Assembly (NCBI RefSeq): GCF_000814005.1
Contig: NZ_JWLK01000004.1
Span: forward strand, 62,001 to 126,000
DNA length: 64,000 nt
Direction: 5' to 3'
Source: Ruegeria sp. ANG-S4
GTDB lineage: Bacteria > Pseudomonadota > Alphaproteobacteria > Rhodobacterales > Rhodobacteraceae
Below are positions 8,672 through 16,145 of the stretch, one piece after another. The notes under the pieces were generated by a model. It was given only the letters and a program-made list of their open reading frames with translations, was not told the origin of the DNA and did not search any database. The position numbers were made by a program, and so were the translations under genes. How positions within the stretch are numbered: the first letter of the stretch is position 1; each line of letters begins with the position of its first letter.

Positions 8672-9573
8672 TGGTGCATCGATATATCGAACGTGTTGTC
8701 CTTGCGGTCTTTGGCCTGCTGATGGCGACGGTTGTCGTGGCGCAGGACCGGCCCAAGGTCGTCGCGGTCAATTATCCCCTCCAGTATTTCGCCGAACGCC
8801 TTTTGGGCGGTTCTGCCGAGGTTGTGTTCCCGGTGCCGGATGGAGTTGATCCGTCATTCTGGCGGCCGTCCATCAGCGATATCAGCATGATCCAGTCGGC
8901 GGATCTGATCCTGTTGAACGGTGCGGGTTTTGCGACCTGGGTGGACCGCGTAACGCTGCCGCGATCGCGCTTGGTGAACACCACTGCCGCGATCAAGGAT
9001 CAGTTCATCGTGACCGAGTCCATCACCCACAGCCACGGCGACGGGGGTGAACATTCGCATGAAGGGCTGGCATCATATGTTTGGCTCGATCCGACGCTTG
9101 CAATGGCGCAGGCCGAGGCGATTGCCGAGGCGATTAAGGCCCGCAACCTTGCGCCGCCCGATGAGGTAGAGGACCGGCTACAGCAACTCCGCAAAGAACT
9201 TGAAGCGCTCGACCAACAGGCGAAATCGGCTTTTTCAGACGTCCAGAACGCTGCGCTAATCGCAACCCATCCGAGGTACCAATACTTCGGTCGCCGCTAT
9301 GGCCTGGAAATCTCCTCCCTTGAATGGGAGGCCGGGGCCACCCCAAACGACGCGCAAATTGCAGAGCTTCAAATGCTGGCGCAGGAAACCGCCGCACAGG
9401 TGTTGATCTGGGAAGCTGAACCACCGGTTGAAGCGATTGAGGCCGTCGAATCCCTGGGTTTGCAAAGTGTGATCTTTCCGACGCTCGTCCGGGAACCCGC
9501 AGATGCGACGTACCTCAGCTCTTTTGAGCAGTCGGTTGGAACACTTTCTGAAGCGATCCAAATGCGTCAGTAG
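8671..9573 (+). CDS. ZnuA-family substrate-binding protein with degenerate metal site
   Basis: A 300-residue member of the cluster A-I zinc/manganese binding proteins, with signal peptide (cleavage near VVAQD). Family blocks are clear: VVAVNYPLQYFAERLLGG, PDGVDPSFWRPS, ADLILLNGAGF, VWLDP and THPRYQYFGRRYGL. Of the three His that bind zinc in ZnuA, only the third is kept (His200 in ATHPRY). The first (DPH/SEH position) is Ser62 and the second (HxWL position) is Tyr136. A short His loop THSHGDGGEHSHEG (His 120, 122, 128, 130) is still there. ATG at 8671 overlaps the previous stop. No znuB or znuC accompanies it. It may hand metal to, or sense it for, the MacB-type transporter of the same operon. 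Confidence 0.82.
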   Translation: MVHRYIERVVLAVFGLLMATVVVAQDRPKVVAVNYPLQYFAERLLGGSAEVVFPVPDGVDPSFWRPSISDISMIQSADLILLNGAGFATWVDRVTLPRSRLVNTTAAIKDQFIVTESITHSHGDGGEHSHEGLASYVWLDPTLAMAQAEAIAEAIKARNLAPPDEVEDRLQQLRKELEALDQQAKSAFSDVQNAALIATHPRYQYFGRRYGLEISSLEWEAGATPNDAQIAELQMLAQETAAQVLIWEAEPPVEAIEAVESLGLQSVIFPTLVREPADATYLSSFEQSVGTLSEAIQMRQ

Positions 9574-9707
9574 AGGGGTCCGTAATTCCCGACCCGACAA
9601 TAAATCGGTTGTCTTCCGTTCTATCAATCGTTTGATTGGCGATATCTGTGCGTCGTGCGCCGTCCGAAGCGCACGTGCGGCCTGATCCGCGAGTTTAGGA
9701 GAGACCC

Positions 9708-10850
9708 ATGGAAATCAGACCCTTCGGCGTCGAGATGTGGATGAACGAGTTCGAGACGAAATGCGAACTCAACCTTGCGGAAACCTGCGTCGAATCCATA
9801 ACGCTGGGTGAACTGTTCGAAATGGCCGGGCAGCATAACAGCATTCTTGGCGACCTGTCGGCATTGAAGATGACCTATGGTGCCATTGAAGGTTCGGAAC
9901 GGCTGCGACATGCGATCTGCGGATTATACGAGCACCAGACACGCGACAATATCCTGACTACGCACGGCACCATCGGGGCCAATTCTCTGGTGCATCAGAC
10001 GCTTGTGTCACGTGGCGACCACGTGATTTCGGTCATCCCGACCTATCAGCAGCACTACTCGATTCCCGAGAGCATTGGGGCCGACATTGAGTTGTTGCAT
10101 CTTTTGCCCCAAAACGGGTTTCTGCCCGATCTGAACGTGCTGCGCGACATGGTCCGACCGGGCACGCGGCTTATCGCAATCAACAATCCCAACAACCCGA
10201 CCGGCGCTTTGATGGATCGCGCGATGCTGGAACAGATCGTTGAGGTCGCACGCAGCGTTGACGCCTGGATTTTATGCGACGAGGTCTACCGCGGTACGGA
10301 TCAAACCGGGGATGGGTTCACGGCGGCTGTCGCGGACCTTTATGAAAAAGGGATCAGCACGGCGGGCATGTCCAAAGCCTATTCGCTGGCCGGGTTGAGG
10401 GTGGGCTGGATCGCAGGTTCCAAAGATCTGTTGCACGATGTGATGTTCCACCGCGACTACAATACGATCTCGGTCGGACAGGTGGACGAGCTTCTTGCCG
10501 CGATGGCGCTGGAAAACCGTGACCAGATCCTTGAACGTGCGCGGCGGATTACGCGCGAAAACCTGCGGATCGTCGAAGACTGGATTTCAGATGAACCCCT
10601 ATTGAGTTGGGTGCCGCCAAAGTCGGGCACGACGGCATTGTTGAAGTACGATCTACCGATGTCGTCACGCGATCTGTGCGTCGCGCTGCTGAAGGAAGAA
10701 GGCGTTATGCTGACCCCGGGCAGCGCAATGGATATGGAGGGGTGGTTGCGTCTTGGCTACACCAACCCGACGGCGGATCTGAAGGCGGGGCTAAAGAGGC
10801 TCTCGGGCTTTTTGGCACGCCATAACGCAAACCTTGAAGTCAGCCGATGA
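9708..10850 (+). CDS. PLP-dependent aminotransferase, class I/II
   Basis: A 380-residue cytoplasmic fold-type I PLP enzyme. The pyridoxal-contact motifs are in order: NNPNNPTG (about residue 162), the Asp/Tyr motif CDEVYRG (about 188), the Schiff-base lysine in GMSKAYSLAGLRVGW (about 225) and a C-terminal WLRLGY with the substrate-carboxylate arginine. The start ATG at 9708 has TTTAGGAGAGACCC upstream. The family includes capreomycidine synthase-like and general aminotransferases. The substrate cannot be told. It stands alone, with 134 nt before it and a 340-nt gene-poor gap after it. Confidence 0.85.
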   Translation: MEIRPFGVEMWMNEFETKCELNLAETCVESITLGELFEMAGQHNSILGDLSALKMTYGAIEGSERLRHAICGLYEHQTRDNILTTHGTIGANSLVHQTLVSRGDHVISVIPTYQQHYSIPESIGADIELLHLLPQNGFLPDLNVLRDMVRPGTRLIAINNPNNPTGALMDRAMLEQIVEVARSVDAWILCDEVYRGTDQTGDGFTAAVADLYEKGISTAGMSKAYSLAGLRVGWIAGSKDLLHDVMFHRDYNTISVGQVDELLAAMALENRDQILERARRITRENLRIVEDWISDEPLLSWVPPKSGTTALLKYDLPMSSRDLCVALLKEEGVMLTPGSAMDMEGWLRLGYTNPTADLKAGLKRLSGFLARHNANLEVSR

Positions 10851-11189
10851 GCGTTTGCGATTAGAGCGCGAAGTCCAGCGGTATCGATTCTTATGCGCAG
10901 ACTAAAGAATCGGTTTCTGCAATTTCCACGCGGCACAGACCCTGCGGGACATGAATTCGCCATAATCCCGCGCAGCGTCAAAAAGGCTGTGCAGAGTCTC
11001 ACCACTGTTTTCGTCGGCTATGTCGTCATTGGGCCTTTTCTCGACCCCCAATGTTGATTTTTGCCGGTCCCTGCGCGCCAACAAGCGGGAACTCGCCGCT
11101 TGCGGCGCGTCAGGAAATTGTGATGAGGCTTCGTCAAATTCTAGACAATATTGCCTCCAATCATACTAAAAAGTACTGGAGGACAGTGG
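10851..11189 (+). other. Gene-poor gap with one perfect inverted repeat
   Basis: No convincing gene lies in these 339 nt. The small reverse ORF here (10902-11084, 60 codons) has no family features and no good start. Close to the aminotransferase stop is an inverted repeat, CGATTCTT at 10885-10892 and AAGAATCG at 10905-10912, 8 bp perfect around a 12-nt loop, without a T-run. The part near 11125-11160 is AT-rich and probably carries the promoter of the CAP-domain gene, although no clear -35/-10 pair stands out. AGTACTGGAGGACAGTGG (11172-11189) supplies the GGAGG binding site of that gene. Confidence 0.5.
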
Positions 11190-12629
11190 ATGTCACGGGC
11201 AAGTTCCCTTGAGCTCGAGATGCTCAACCTGATCAATGCCGAGCGTACGTCACGCGGGCTTGATCCGGTTCAACTGGAATTGCGGCTGAACGCAGCAGCC
11301 GAGGATCACAGCGAATGGATGCTGGATACAGACATCTTTTCGCACACCGGCGTCGGTAACAGCTCGGCGACAGATCGCATTCGGGATTCCGGTTTTGTGC
11401 TGTCCGGGTCTTGGCGCACTGCAGAAAACATTGCCTGGCAAAGCCAGCGCGGCGTTCCGGGGTTCAGCGACGATGTCGTCGACTTGCACAACGCGCTGAT
11501 GAACAGTTCGGGCCACCGCGCAAACATATTGCACCGGGATCTGGACTATATAGGGATCGGTATCGAGATCGGAACCTTTGACGGCTATCCCGCTGTGATG
11601 GTGACCCAGAACTTTGCCCGCACATCGGCGGGTGTTCAGCTGGATACAGGTGCACCGAATCCGACACCATCTGATCCGCCGCCCGATACTGTGATCGTCA
11701 ACGACACCCCCGGTCAGAACAACAACCCCGAGCCCACATCCTCTCGCGAGCATTTTGCATTCGACGGTCAGAACAGTGTTCTGCAGGGGTCGCCTTCGGA
11801 ATTGAACAGGGACACGATCAGCAACTTCGATGAGGGCAAAAAGCTGATCCTTGAAGGCGTCGAAACGGGTCGTTCGAACATCCGCTTCAACAGCAATTCC
11901 GAAATCGCGATCGACACTGATGGCGATGGCGATATGGATGTGACGATCTCACTGTCCGAGGGGCGCTCGGGCGGTGACATTTTTGCCATCACCATTGATG
12001 GAAACACCATTATCAGCTACGCCAAGTATCTTCCCAACCTGTCAGACGGAGAACGCGTCAGCCGCAGCGACGTCAACGGCATCGTGAACAAGGAATTCCT
12101 TGCTGGCGATGGCGAGACTGATTTTCGCATCGAACTGAATGACATCGGGCATGCAGGTTATAACAACGTTCTGGGCGTCTACGATATTCTCGACAATGGC
12201 GAGATCACCAATGTTCGCCTGATCTACAACAACACGAACCGCGATTCCGGGTCTGTCACGATCAACGATGTTGCCGATGGCGCGCGCCTTGGGTTTTTCG
12301 TTGTCCAGAATGCCGCTGATTGGGCGCGTTCGATTTCCGGTAGCGATGTGCTGGAGTTCCGTTCGAGCAACGGAGATGTTGCGGACGTAGATGATGACTT
12401 CGATCTGATCCTCATGGTGAACGGACGGGCCGCAAACGAAACGACGTTCCATGCGGAAAAGGCGTCATTGAATGTCGATAATGCACAGCACGCTCTGTCG
12501 GGCATCGTCGAAGGCGGAGAGTCGATGATAATCGGGTTCGAAGACCTGACCGGTGGTGGCGATCAGGACTATGAGGACGTGGTCTTTACCGTGACACGTA
12601 TCGAGGATGATGCGCTGGGCATTGTCTGA
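11190..12629 (+). CDS. Secreted CAP-domain protein with C-terminal DUF4114 domain
   Basis: A 479-residue protein. Residues about 8-145 form a CAP/SCP-PR1 domain, with LNLINAERTSRGLDPV, HSEWMLDTDIFSHTG, ENIAW and SSGHRANILHRDLDYIGIGIE carrying the usual His and Glu residues. A Pro/Asn-rich linker follows (about 150-190), then a beta-rich calcium-type region with DTDGDGDMD, and a C-terminal DUF4114 domain ending in GGGDQDYEDVVFTV. There is no Sec signal peptide: the protein starts MSRASSLELEML. Acidic, Asp/Gly-rich proteins of this build in roseobacters usually leave by type I secretion with a C-terminal signal, and that is inferred here. ATG at 11190 follows GGAGG. No secretion genes are adjacent. 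Confidence 0.82.
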   Translation: MSRASSLELEMLNLINAERTSRGLDPVQLELRLNAAAEDHSEWMLDTDIFSHTGVGNSSATDRIRDSGFVLSGSWRTAENIAWQSQRGVPGFSDDVVDLHNALMNSSGHRANILHRDLDYIGIGIEIGTFDGYPAVMVTQNFARTSAGVQLDTGAPNPTPSDPPPDTVIVNDTPGQNNNPEPTSSREHFAFDGQNSVLQGSPSELNRDTISNFDEGKKLILEGVETGRSNIRFNSNSEIAIDTDGDGDMDVTISLSEGRSGGDIFAITIDGNTIISYAKYLPNLSDGERVSRSDVNGIVNKEFLAGDGETDFRIELNDIGHAGYNNVLGVYDILDNGEITNVRLIYNNTNRDSGSVTINDVADGARLGFFVVQNAADWARSISGSDVLEFRSSNGDVADVDDDFDLILMVNGRAANETTFHAEKASLNVDNAQHALSGIVEGGESMIIGFEDLTGGGDQDYEDVVFTVTRIEDDALGIV

Positions 12630-12645
12630 TTTTTTGGAACGTTGT

Positions 12646-12671
12646 CAGAAAGCAGCTAGCGCTGCTTTCTG
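12646..12671. terminator. Perfect 11-bp stem-loop between convergent genes
   Basis: CAGAAAGCAGC (12646-12656) pairs perfectly with 12661-12671 around the loop TAGC. It lies 17 nt after the stop of the CAP gene and overlaps the last codons and TAG stop of btuC on the other strand. There is no T-run directly after either arm, so it may act as a two-way transcription barrier or protect mRNA 3' ends rather than work as a textbook terminator. Confidence 0.5.
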
Positions 12672-13669
12672 GCCGTTCTGAACAGCAACAGAAACACGAA
12701 GACCGACCCGATTGATGTGGTCACGATGCCAACCGGCAACTCTTGTGGCGCGAGCAAAAGGCGGCTCAGGATGTCCGAACCGGTCAGCAGGGCAGCGCCA
12801 ACTATGGCGGCTGTGGGCACAAGGTGGTTGTGCAGAGGTCCCGTTATGCCGCGTGCGATATGCGGCACCATAAGACCCACAAAGCCGATCACGCCAGCAA
12901 CCGACACAAAAACAGCGGTGGCGAGCGCGGCGACAAAGAACATGCGAAATCGCAGGCCCTGAACCGGAACGCCCAACGTTGCGGCGGTCAGATCGCCGGT
13001 CAGCAAAGCATCCAGCCAGCGCGCGCGGTACAAGGAATAGGCCAGAATCAAGGCCAGACCAGCGCAGACAAGCGGAAAAGTCTCCCACCGCGCAAGGCCC
13101 AGCCCGCCCAGCATCCAGAAGATCACCGAATGCGCGGCCCGGCTGTCGCCGGCAAAGATCAGGTAATTGGTAATCGCCGAAAACAGAAAGGATACGGCCA
13201 GCCCGGCCAGGATCAGCTTTTCGGGCGCACTTGTCCGAAGCCCGTGGACCAGCGCCAGAACAATGCCCGAAGCAACCAGGCCGCCGCAAAACGCCGCCAA
13301 TGGCAAGGTCCAAAGACCCAAAACGTCACCAGTGACGGTGATAACGAACACGGCCCCTGCCGCGGCCCCTGAAGACAGGCCAAAGAGAAACGGATCAGCC
13401 AGATCGTTGCGCGTCGTTGTCTGCAAAACAACGCCGACAATGCCCAGCCCGGCACCGATCACGGCGGCAAACAGGGCGCGAGGCAGGCGCAGGTCAAACA
13501 CGATCCGGTGCATCGGCGACATGTCACCTTCGGTCAGTCCGGTGCCCAACAGGATCGCGTTGAACGTATCGGAAACAGGGATCGACGTGGTGCCGTAGAC
13601 TGTCGATATCAGCAAAAGGGCGGTCAGAACGACCGCCCCCAGCAAAAGCGTCAGAGCCATTCGGCCCAT
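12656..13669 (-). CDS. btuC: Cobalamin ABC transporter permease (FecCD family)
   Basis: A 337-residue inner-membrane permease of the BtuC/FecCD family with about ten hydrophobic helices. The conserved GLGIVGVVLQTTTRNDLADPF region (TRNPLADP-type) and the C-terminal VGLMVPHIARGITGPLHNHLVPTAA block, which contacts the ATPase, are present. It is the last gene of a riboswitch-led operon on the minus strand, and its start lies 2 nt beyond the stop of the binding-protein gene. The upstream cobalamin riboswitch points to B12 or a corrinoid as cargo, not a siderophore. By family alone haem or ferric siderophore would be possible. Confidence 0.88.
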   Translation of the reverse strand: MGRMALTLLLGAVVLTALLLISTVYGTTSIPVSDTFNAILLGTGLTEGDMSPMHRIVFDLRLPRALFAAVIGAGLGIVGVVLQTTTRNDLADPFLFGLSSGAAAGAVFVITVTGDVLGLWTLPLAAFCGGLVASGIVLALVHGLRTSAPEKLILAGLAVSFLFSAITNYLIFAGDSRAAHSVIFWMLGGLGLARWETFPLVCAGLALILAYSLYRARWLDALLTGDLTAATLGVPVQGLRFRMFFVAALATAVFVSVAGVIGFVGLMVPHIARGITGPLHNHLVPTAAIVGAALLTGSDILSRLLLAPQELPVGIVTTSIGSVFVFLLLFRTARKQR

Positions 13670-13670
13670 A

Positions 13671-14618
13671 TCAGTTCAGACCCGGATGCATGGCCTTCGC
13701 CATTTTCGAGATCGCCTCAATATTTGCCGGTCCGGGTGTCAGTTCCTCATAGCGCAGACCGATCCAGCGTTCGTTTTTGACCGCATCAGTCTGCGACATC
13801 ACCGGATGCTCCTGCAGGAACTTAAAGGTGTCTTCGGCTCCGTTGCCGGTCTGATAGTCCAGCAGAACAAGGAATTCGGGATTGGATGCGGCGACAGCCT
13901 CCCACGAGGAGCGACCCCAGCTGGTGTCCATGTCGTGGGTGACATTCTCTCCGCCCGCAGCGGCAATCATTGCGTCCGGAATGGCGAACTTTCCGGCAGT
14001 GAACGGAGCGTCCGCAGGGCCATCCAGCAGGAAAACACGGGGCTTGGACAGATCGGCAGTCTGCGCTTCGATCGCCGACAGTTCATCCTTCCAGCCCGAA
14101 ACAAGGGTTTCAGCCTTGTCTTCGACATGCATGACTTTGCCCAGTCTCAGGACGTCGTCGAACAGCAGATCCATGCTGGCCTCGGGGCGATCTTTGTCCA
14201 GATGCACGCAGCTTTCGGTCAGGATCATGGTCTTGATGCCGAAGGGTTCCAGCGTGTCGGGCGTCACGTCGCCACCCGGCTTCATGCCGTAGTACCAACC
14301 GGCAAAGAACAGGTCCGGCTCGACCGCCACCAGGTTTTCGACGGTCGGGTATTTCGGTGCCAGTTCCGGTATATCACCGCGCAAATTGTCGAATTCCGGG
14401 CTGGTCTTGTACCATCCGGTGATACCTGTCAGGCCGACAATCTTGTCCTGCAAGCCAAGGGCAAAGGCCATATCGGACATGTTCATATCATGTACGACCA
14501 AGCGTTCGGGCTGGGTTTCGAACACCAGCGGTTCGCCGCAATTGTCGACCGAGACCTCGTGGGCAGAGGCGCCGCCTGCGATGGCTGTGGCCAACGCCAC
14601 GGACCAGATGTGTTTCAT
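13671..14618 (-). CDS. btuF: Cobalamin-type periplasmic binding protein
   Basis: A 315-residue cluster A-II binding protein (BtuF/FecB type) with a signal peptide ending at GASA before HEVSVDNCGEPL. The order of blocks is usual: PERLVVHDMNMSDMAFALGLQDKIVGL, EPDLFFAGWYYGM, and the C-terminal lobe with WGRSSWEAVAASNPEFLVLLDYQ. Glu residues that salt-bridge with BtuC arginines are expected in the LDYQ and late helix areas but cannot be fixed without alignment. The gene stands between the ATPase and permease genes of the same operon. Its role as a corrinoid receptor is inferred from the riboswitch upstream. Confidence 0.87.
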   Translation of the reverse strand: MKHIWSVALATAIAGGASAHEVSVDNCGEPLVFETQPERLVVHDMNMSDMAFALGLQDKIVGLTGITGWYKTSPEFDNLRGDIPELAPKYPTVENLVAVEPDLFFAGWYYGMKPGGDVTPDTLEPFGIKTMILTESCVHLDKDRPEASMDLLFDDVLRLGKVMHVEDKAETLVSGWKDELSAIEAQTADLSKPRVFLLDGPADAPFTAGKFAIPDAMIAAAGGENVTHDMDTSWGRSSWEAVAASNPEFLVLLDYQTGNGAEDTFKFLQEHPVMSQTDAVKNERWIGLRYEELTPGPANIEAISKMAKAMHPGLN

Positions 14619-14636
14619 TGGGGAATGCTCCTTGAT

Positions 14637-15413
14637 TTAGGGTGAGACTTTGGTTTTTCGGATGTCCAACGCCGGGATCACGCGGCCTTCGTGATGGAAG
14701 CACAGGTAATCAACGCCAAAGGTTTCGCGCACCCGGTCCGAGGTCAGCACCGCATCAACCGGTCCGAACCCAGTCAGCCGAGTGGATTTCATCAGTGCAA
14801 CATGGGTGGCGAATTCCGGGATCATGACCAGATCGTGGACAATCATCACGACGGTGATGCCAAGGTCCGCAACCAGCGACAGCATTCGCCCTTTGGCATC
14901 CGGATCCAGATGGTTTGTCGGCTCGTCCAGAAACAGCAACGAAGGGTTTTGCGCCAGCGCCCGCGCGATATGCGCACGTTGGCGTTCACCACCGGACAGA
15001 ACAGCCATGCGCTTGTCCGCGAGTTTGGTCAGATCGGTCAGTTCCAAAATCCGGTCCAGTTCCGCTGCATGTCCTTCGGCGGACCGGTCTGCGCGGATGG
15101 GTATCTGCCCCAAGGCAACATAGTCGCGCAGGAAAAGCCGTCCGTCCGGTAACTCTTGCTGACTGACCACAGCAATCATGCGCGCGCGGTCCTGCGCCGA
15201 CAGCTGCTTCAGGGACTGACCCTTGATTTGAACGTCTCCCAAGGCCAGAGGTTCAGCCCCGCAGAGCAGGTTCAAGAGCGTCGTCTTTCCAGCGCCGTTC
15301 GGACCGGCAATGGCAAGAATCGATCCTTCCTCAAGATCGAACGAAATACCGCTCAGTAGGACATCGCCGTTCAGCGCGTAGTATTCCAGATCTCTGGCGG
15401 CAAGAAAGGTCAC
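14637..15413 (-). CDS. btuD: Cobalamin ABC transporter ATP-binding protein
   Basis: A 258-residue ATPase of the FepC/BtuD family. Walker A is GPNGAGKTTLLNLL, the Q-loop VVSQQELPDG, the signature LSGGERQRAHIARAL and Walker B LLFLDEPTNHLD. The best start is GTG at 15413, which overlaps the DUF1636 stop as GTGA. The frame is open further upstream, but that part is shadow sequence inside the DUF1636 gene. It is the second gene of the B12-riboswitch operon and should power the BtuC-like permease. Confidence 0.9.
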   Translation of the reverse strand: MTFLAARDLEYYALNGDVLLSGISFDLEEGSILAIAGPNGAGKTTLLNLLCGAEPLALGDVQIKGQSLKQLSAQDRARMIAVVSQQELPDGRLFLRDYVALGQIPIRADRSAEGHAAELDRILELTDLTKLADKRMAVLSGGERQRAHIARALAQNPSLLFLDEPTNHLDPDAKGRMLSLVADLGITVVMIVHDLVMIPEFATHVALMKSTRLTGFGPVDAVLTSDRVRETFGVDYLCFHHEGRVIPALDIRKTKVSP

Positions 15414-15766
15414 TGCGCCACCTCGGGTCTGATCCCGGGCATGCGCGACAGCGTTTTGGTATACAAAGCGCGTGGTCGGTCCGTCGCGCTGGTCCAGCCG
15501 TCCTCGCTTCTGCGGTACTGACGGGCAAACTCTGTCAACGCCATGACGTCTTCGTCTGTGGTGATGTTGCCGAAAAGGTATTGCGCCTTGCCATCGGCCT
15601 GAAATCCAACGGTTGTTGGATGGGCGCACCCCGCCATGCAGTCGACCGACCGTATCGCAAATCCGGGTGGCGCGTTCTTTCCCAGTTTCTCTCTCAGCGA
15701 TTCAAACGATTGAGAGCCGTTGCACGTCGCACAAACGAGGATGAAGTGATCAGCTGTGTCCGGCAT
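15410..15766 (-). CDS. DUF1636 family putative metal/iron-sulfur protein
   Basis: A 118-residue cytoplasmic protein of the DUF1636 family, thioredoxin-like [2Fe-2S] ferredoxin type. Four cysteines sit in two pairs: CATCNG near the N-terminus and CMAGCAHP in the middle, the usual ligands of that fold. ATG at 15766 has GGAG 8 nt upstream. The gene is the first of the riboswitch-controlled operon and overlaps btuD by 4 nt, so it probably acts with corrinoid uptake or use, perhaps in reduction or metal handling. Its biochemical role is not known to me. Confidence 0.8.
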   Translation of the reverse strand: MPDTADHFILVCATCNGSQSFESLREKLGKNAPPGFAIRSVDCMAGCAHPTTVGFQADGKAQYLFGNITTDEDVMALTEFARQYRRSEDGWTSATDRPRALYTKTLSRMPGIRPEVAQ

Positions 15767-15836
15767 CGTCCGCTCCGCTTTTGGCGAAGCGCGGACAGAA
15801 GGTGCCGTATGTGTGAACACGTGCTGAACGTGCCAT
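15750..15836 (-). CDS. Possible 28-residue leader ORF between B12 riboswitch and DUF1636
   Basis: An ATG at 15836 stands 5 nt after a strong AAGGAGG site and opens a 28-codon frame (MARSARVHTYGTFCPRFAKS and eight more residues). It ends with TGA at 15750-15752, inside the start of the DUF1636 gene in another frame. The binding site is better than that of DUF1636 itself. It may be a leader peptide that couples riboswitch-controlled ribosome entry to the operon, or a chance frame. There is no homology evidence. Confidence 0.35.
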   Translation of the reverse strand: MARSARVHTYGTFCPRFAKSGADDAGHS

Positions 15837-15879
15837 CTAAGCCTCCTTCCAGGACGCCCCGCCCCGGGTTGGTTGAACA

Positions 15880-16064
15880 TCAGATGGCAGGTCTCCTGAC
15901 TTGCGGGTCGTGGCTTGGCCAACCTTCCCGGCCCGTCGGACCAGTGGATTCTCGGCGTCGCTCACCGCTTACAGTTGCGGGGGCAGTTACGGACTTGGCC
16001 TTGGCGGCCGCACCGTATTCCCTTTTCATCCCTTGGGCGAGCCCGCGGGAACCATCGACAAAGT
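15880..16064 (-). promoter_or_regulatory. Cobalamin (B12) riboswitch
   Basis: Read on the minus strand the element holds the classic parts in order: a first stem, GGGAA-N-GGTG, the invariant core CTGCCCCCGCAACTGTAA (complement of 15969-15986) and the B12 box AAGTCAGGAGACCTGCC (complement of 15886-15902). Spacing matches the Rfam cobalamin class. It lies about 115 nt before DUF1636 and just before the AAGGAGG of the leader ORF. Adenosylcobalamin binding would be expected to turn the DUF1636-btuDFC operon down. The ends given are approximate. Confidence 0.95.
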
Positions 16065-16145
16065 GAGTGCCTGAGAATCTTGGATGCGTCAATACGCAAT
16101 CAAAACATGACGACCGGCCGGGCCAACGACGCGCTCCGGCGGGGT

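Noticed and set aside
10902-11084. 60-codon reverse ORF in the gap
   Set aside because: No ribosome site, no family and no coupling to neighbours.
13686-14645. 319-codon forward ORF
   Set aside because: It is antisense to btuF, which has signal peptide and family blocks. High-GC third positions create such open shadows.
12656-15413. btuCDF-like genes as a haem or siderophore transporter
   Set aside because: Family alone would allow it, but the exact cobalamin riboswitch upstream makes corrinoid uptake the better call.
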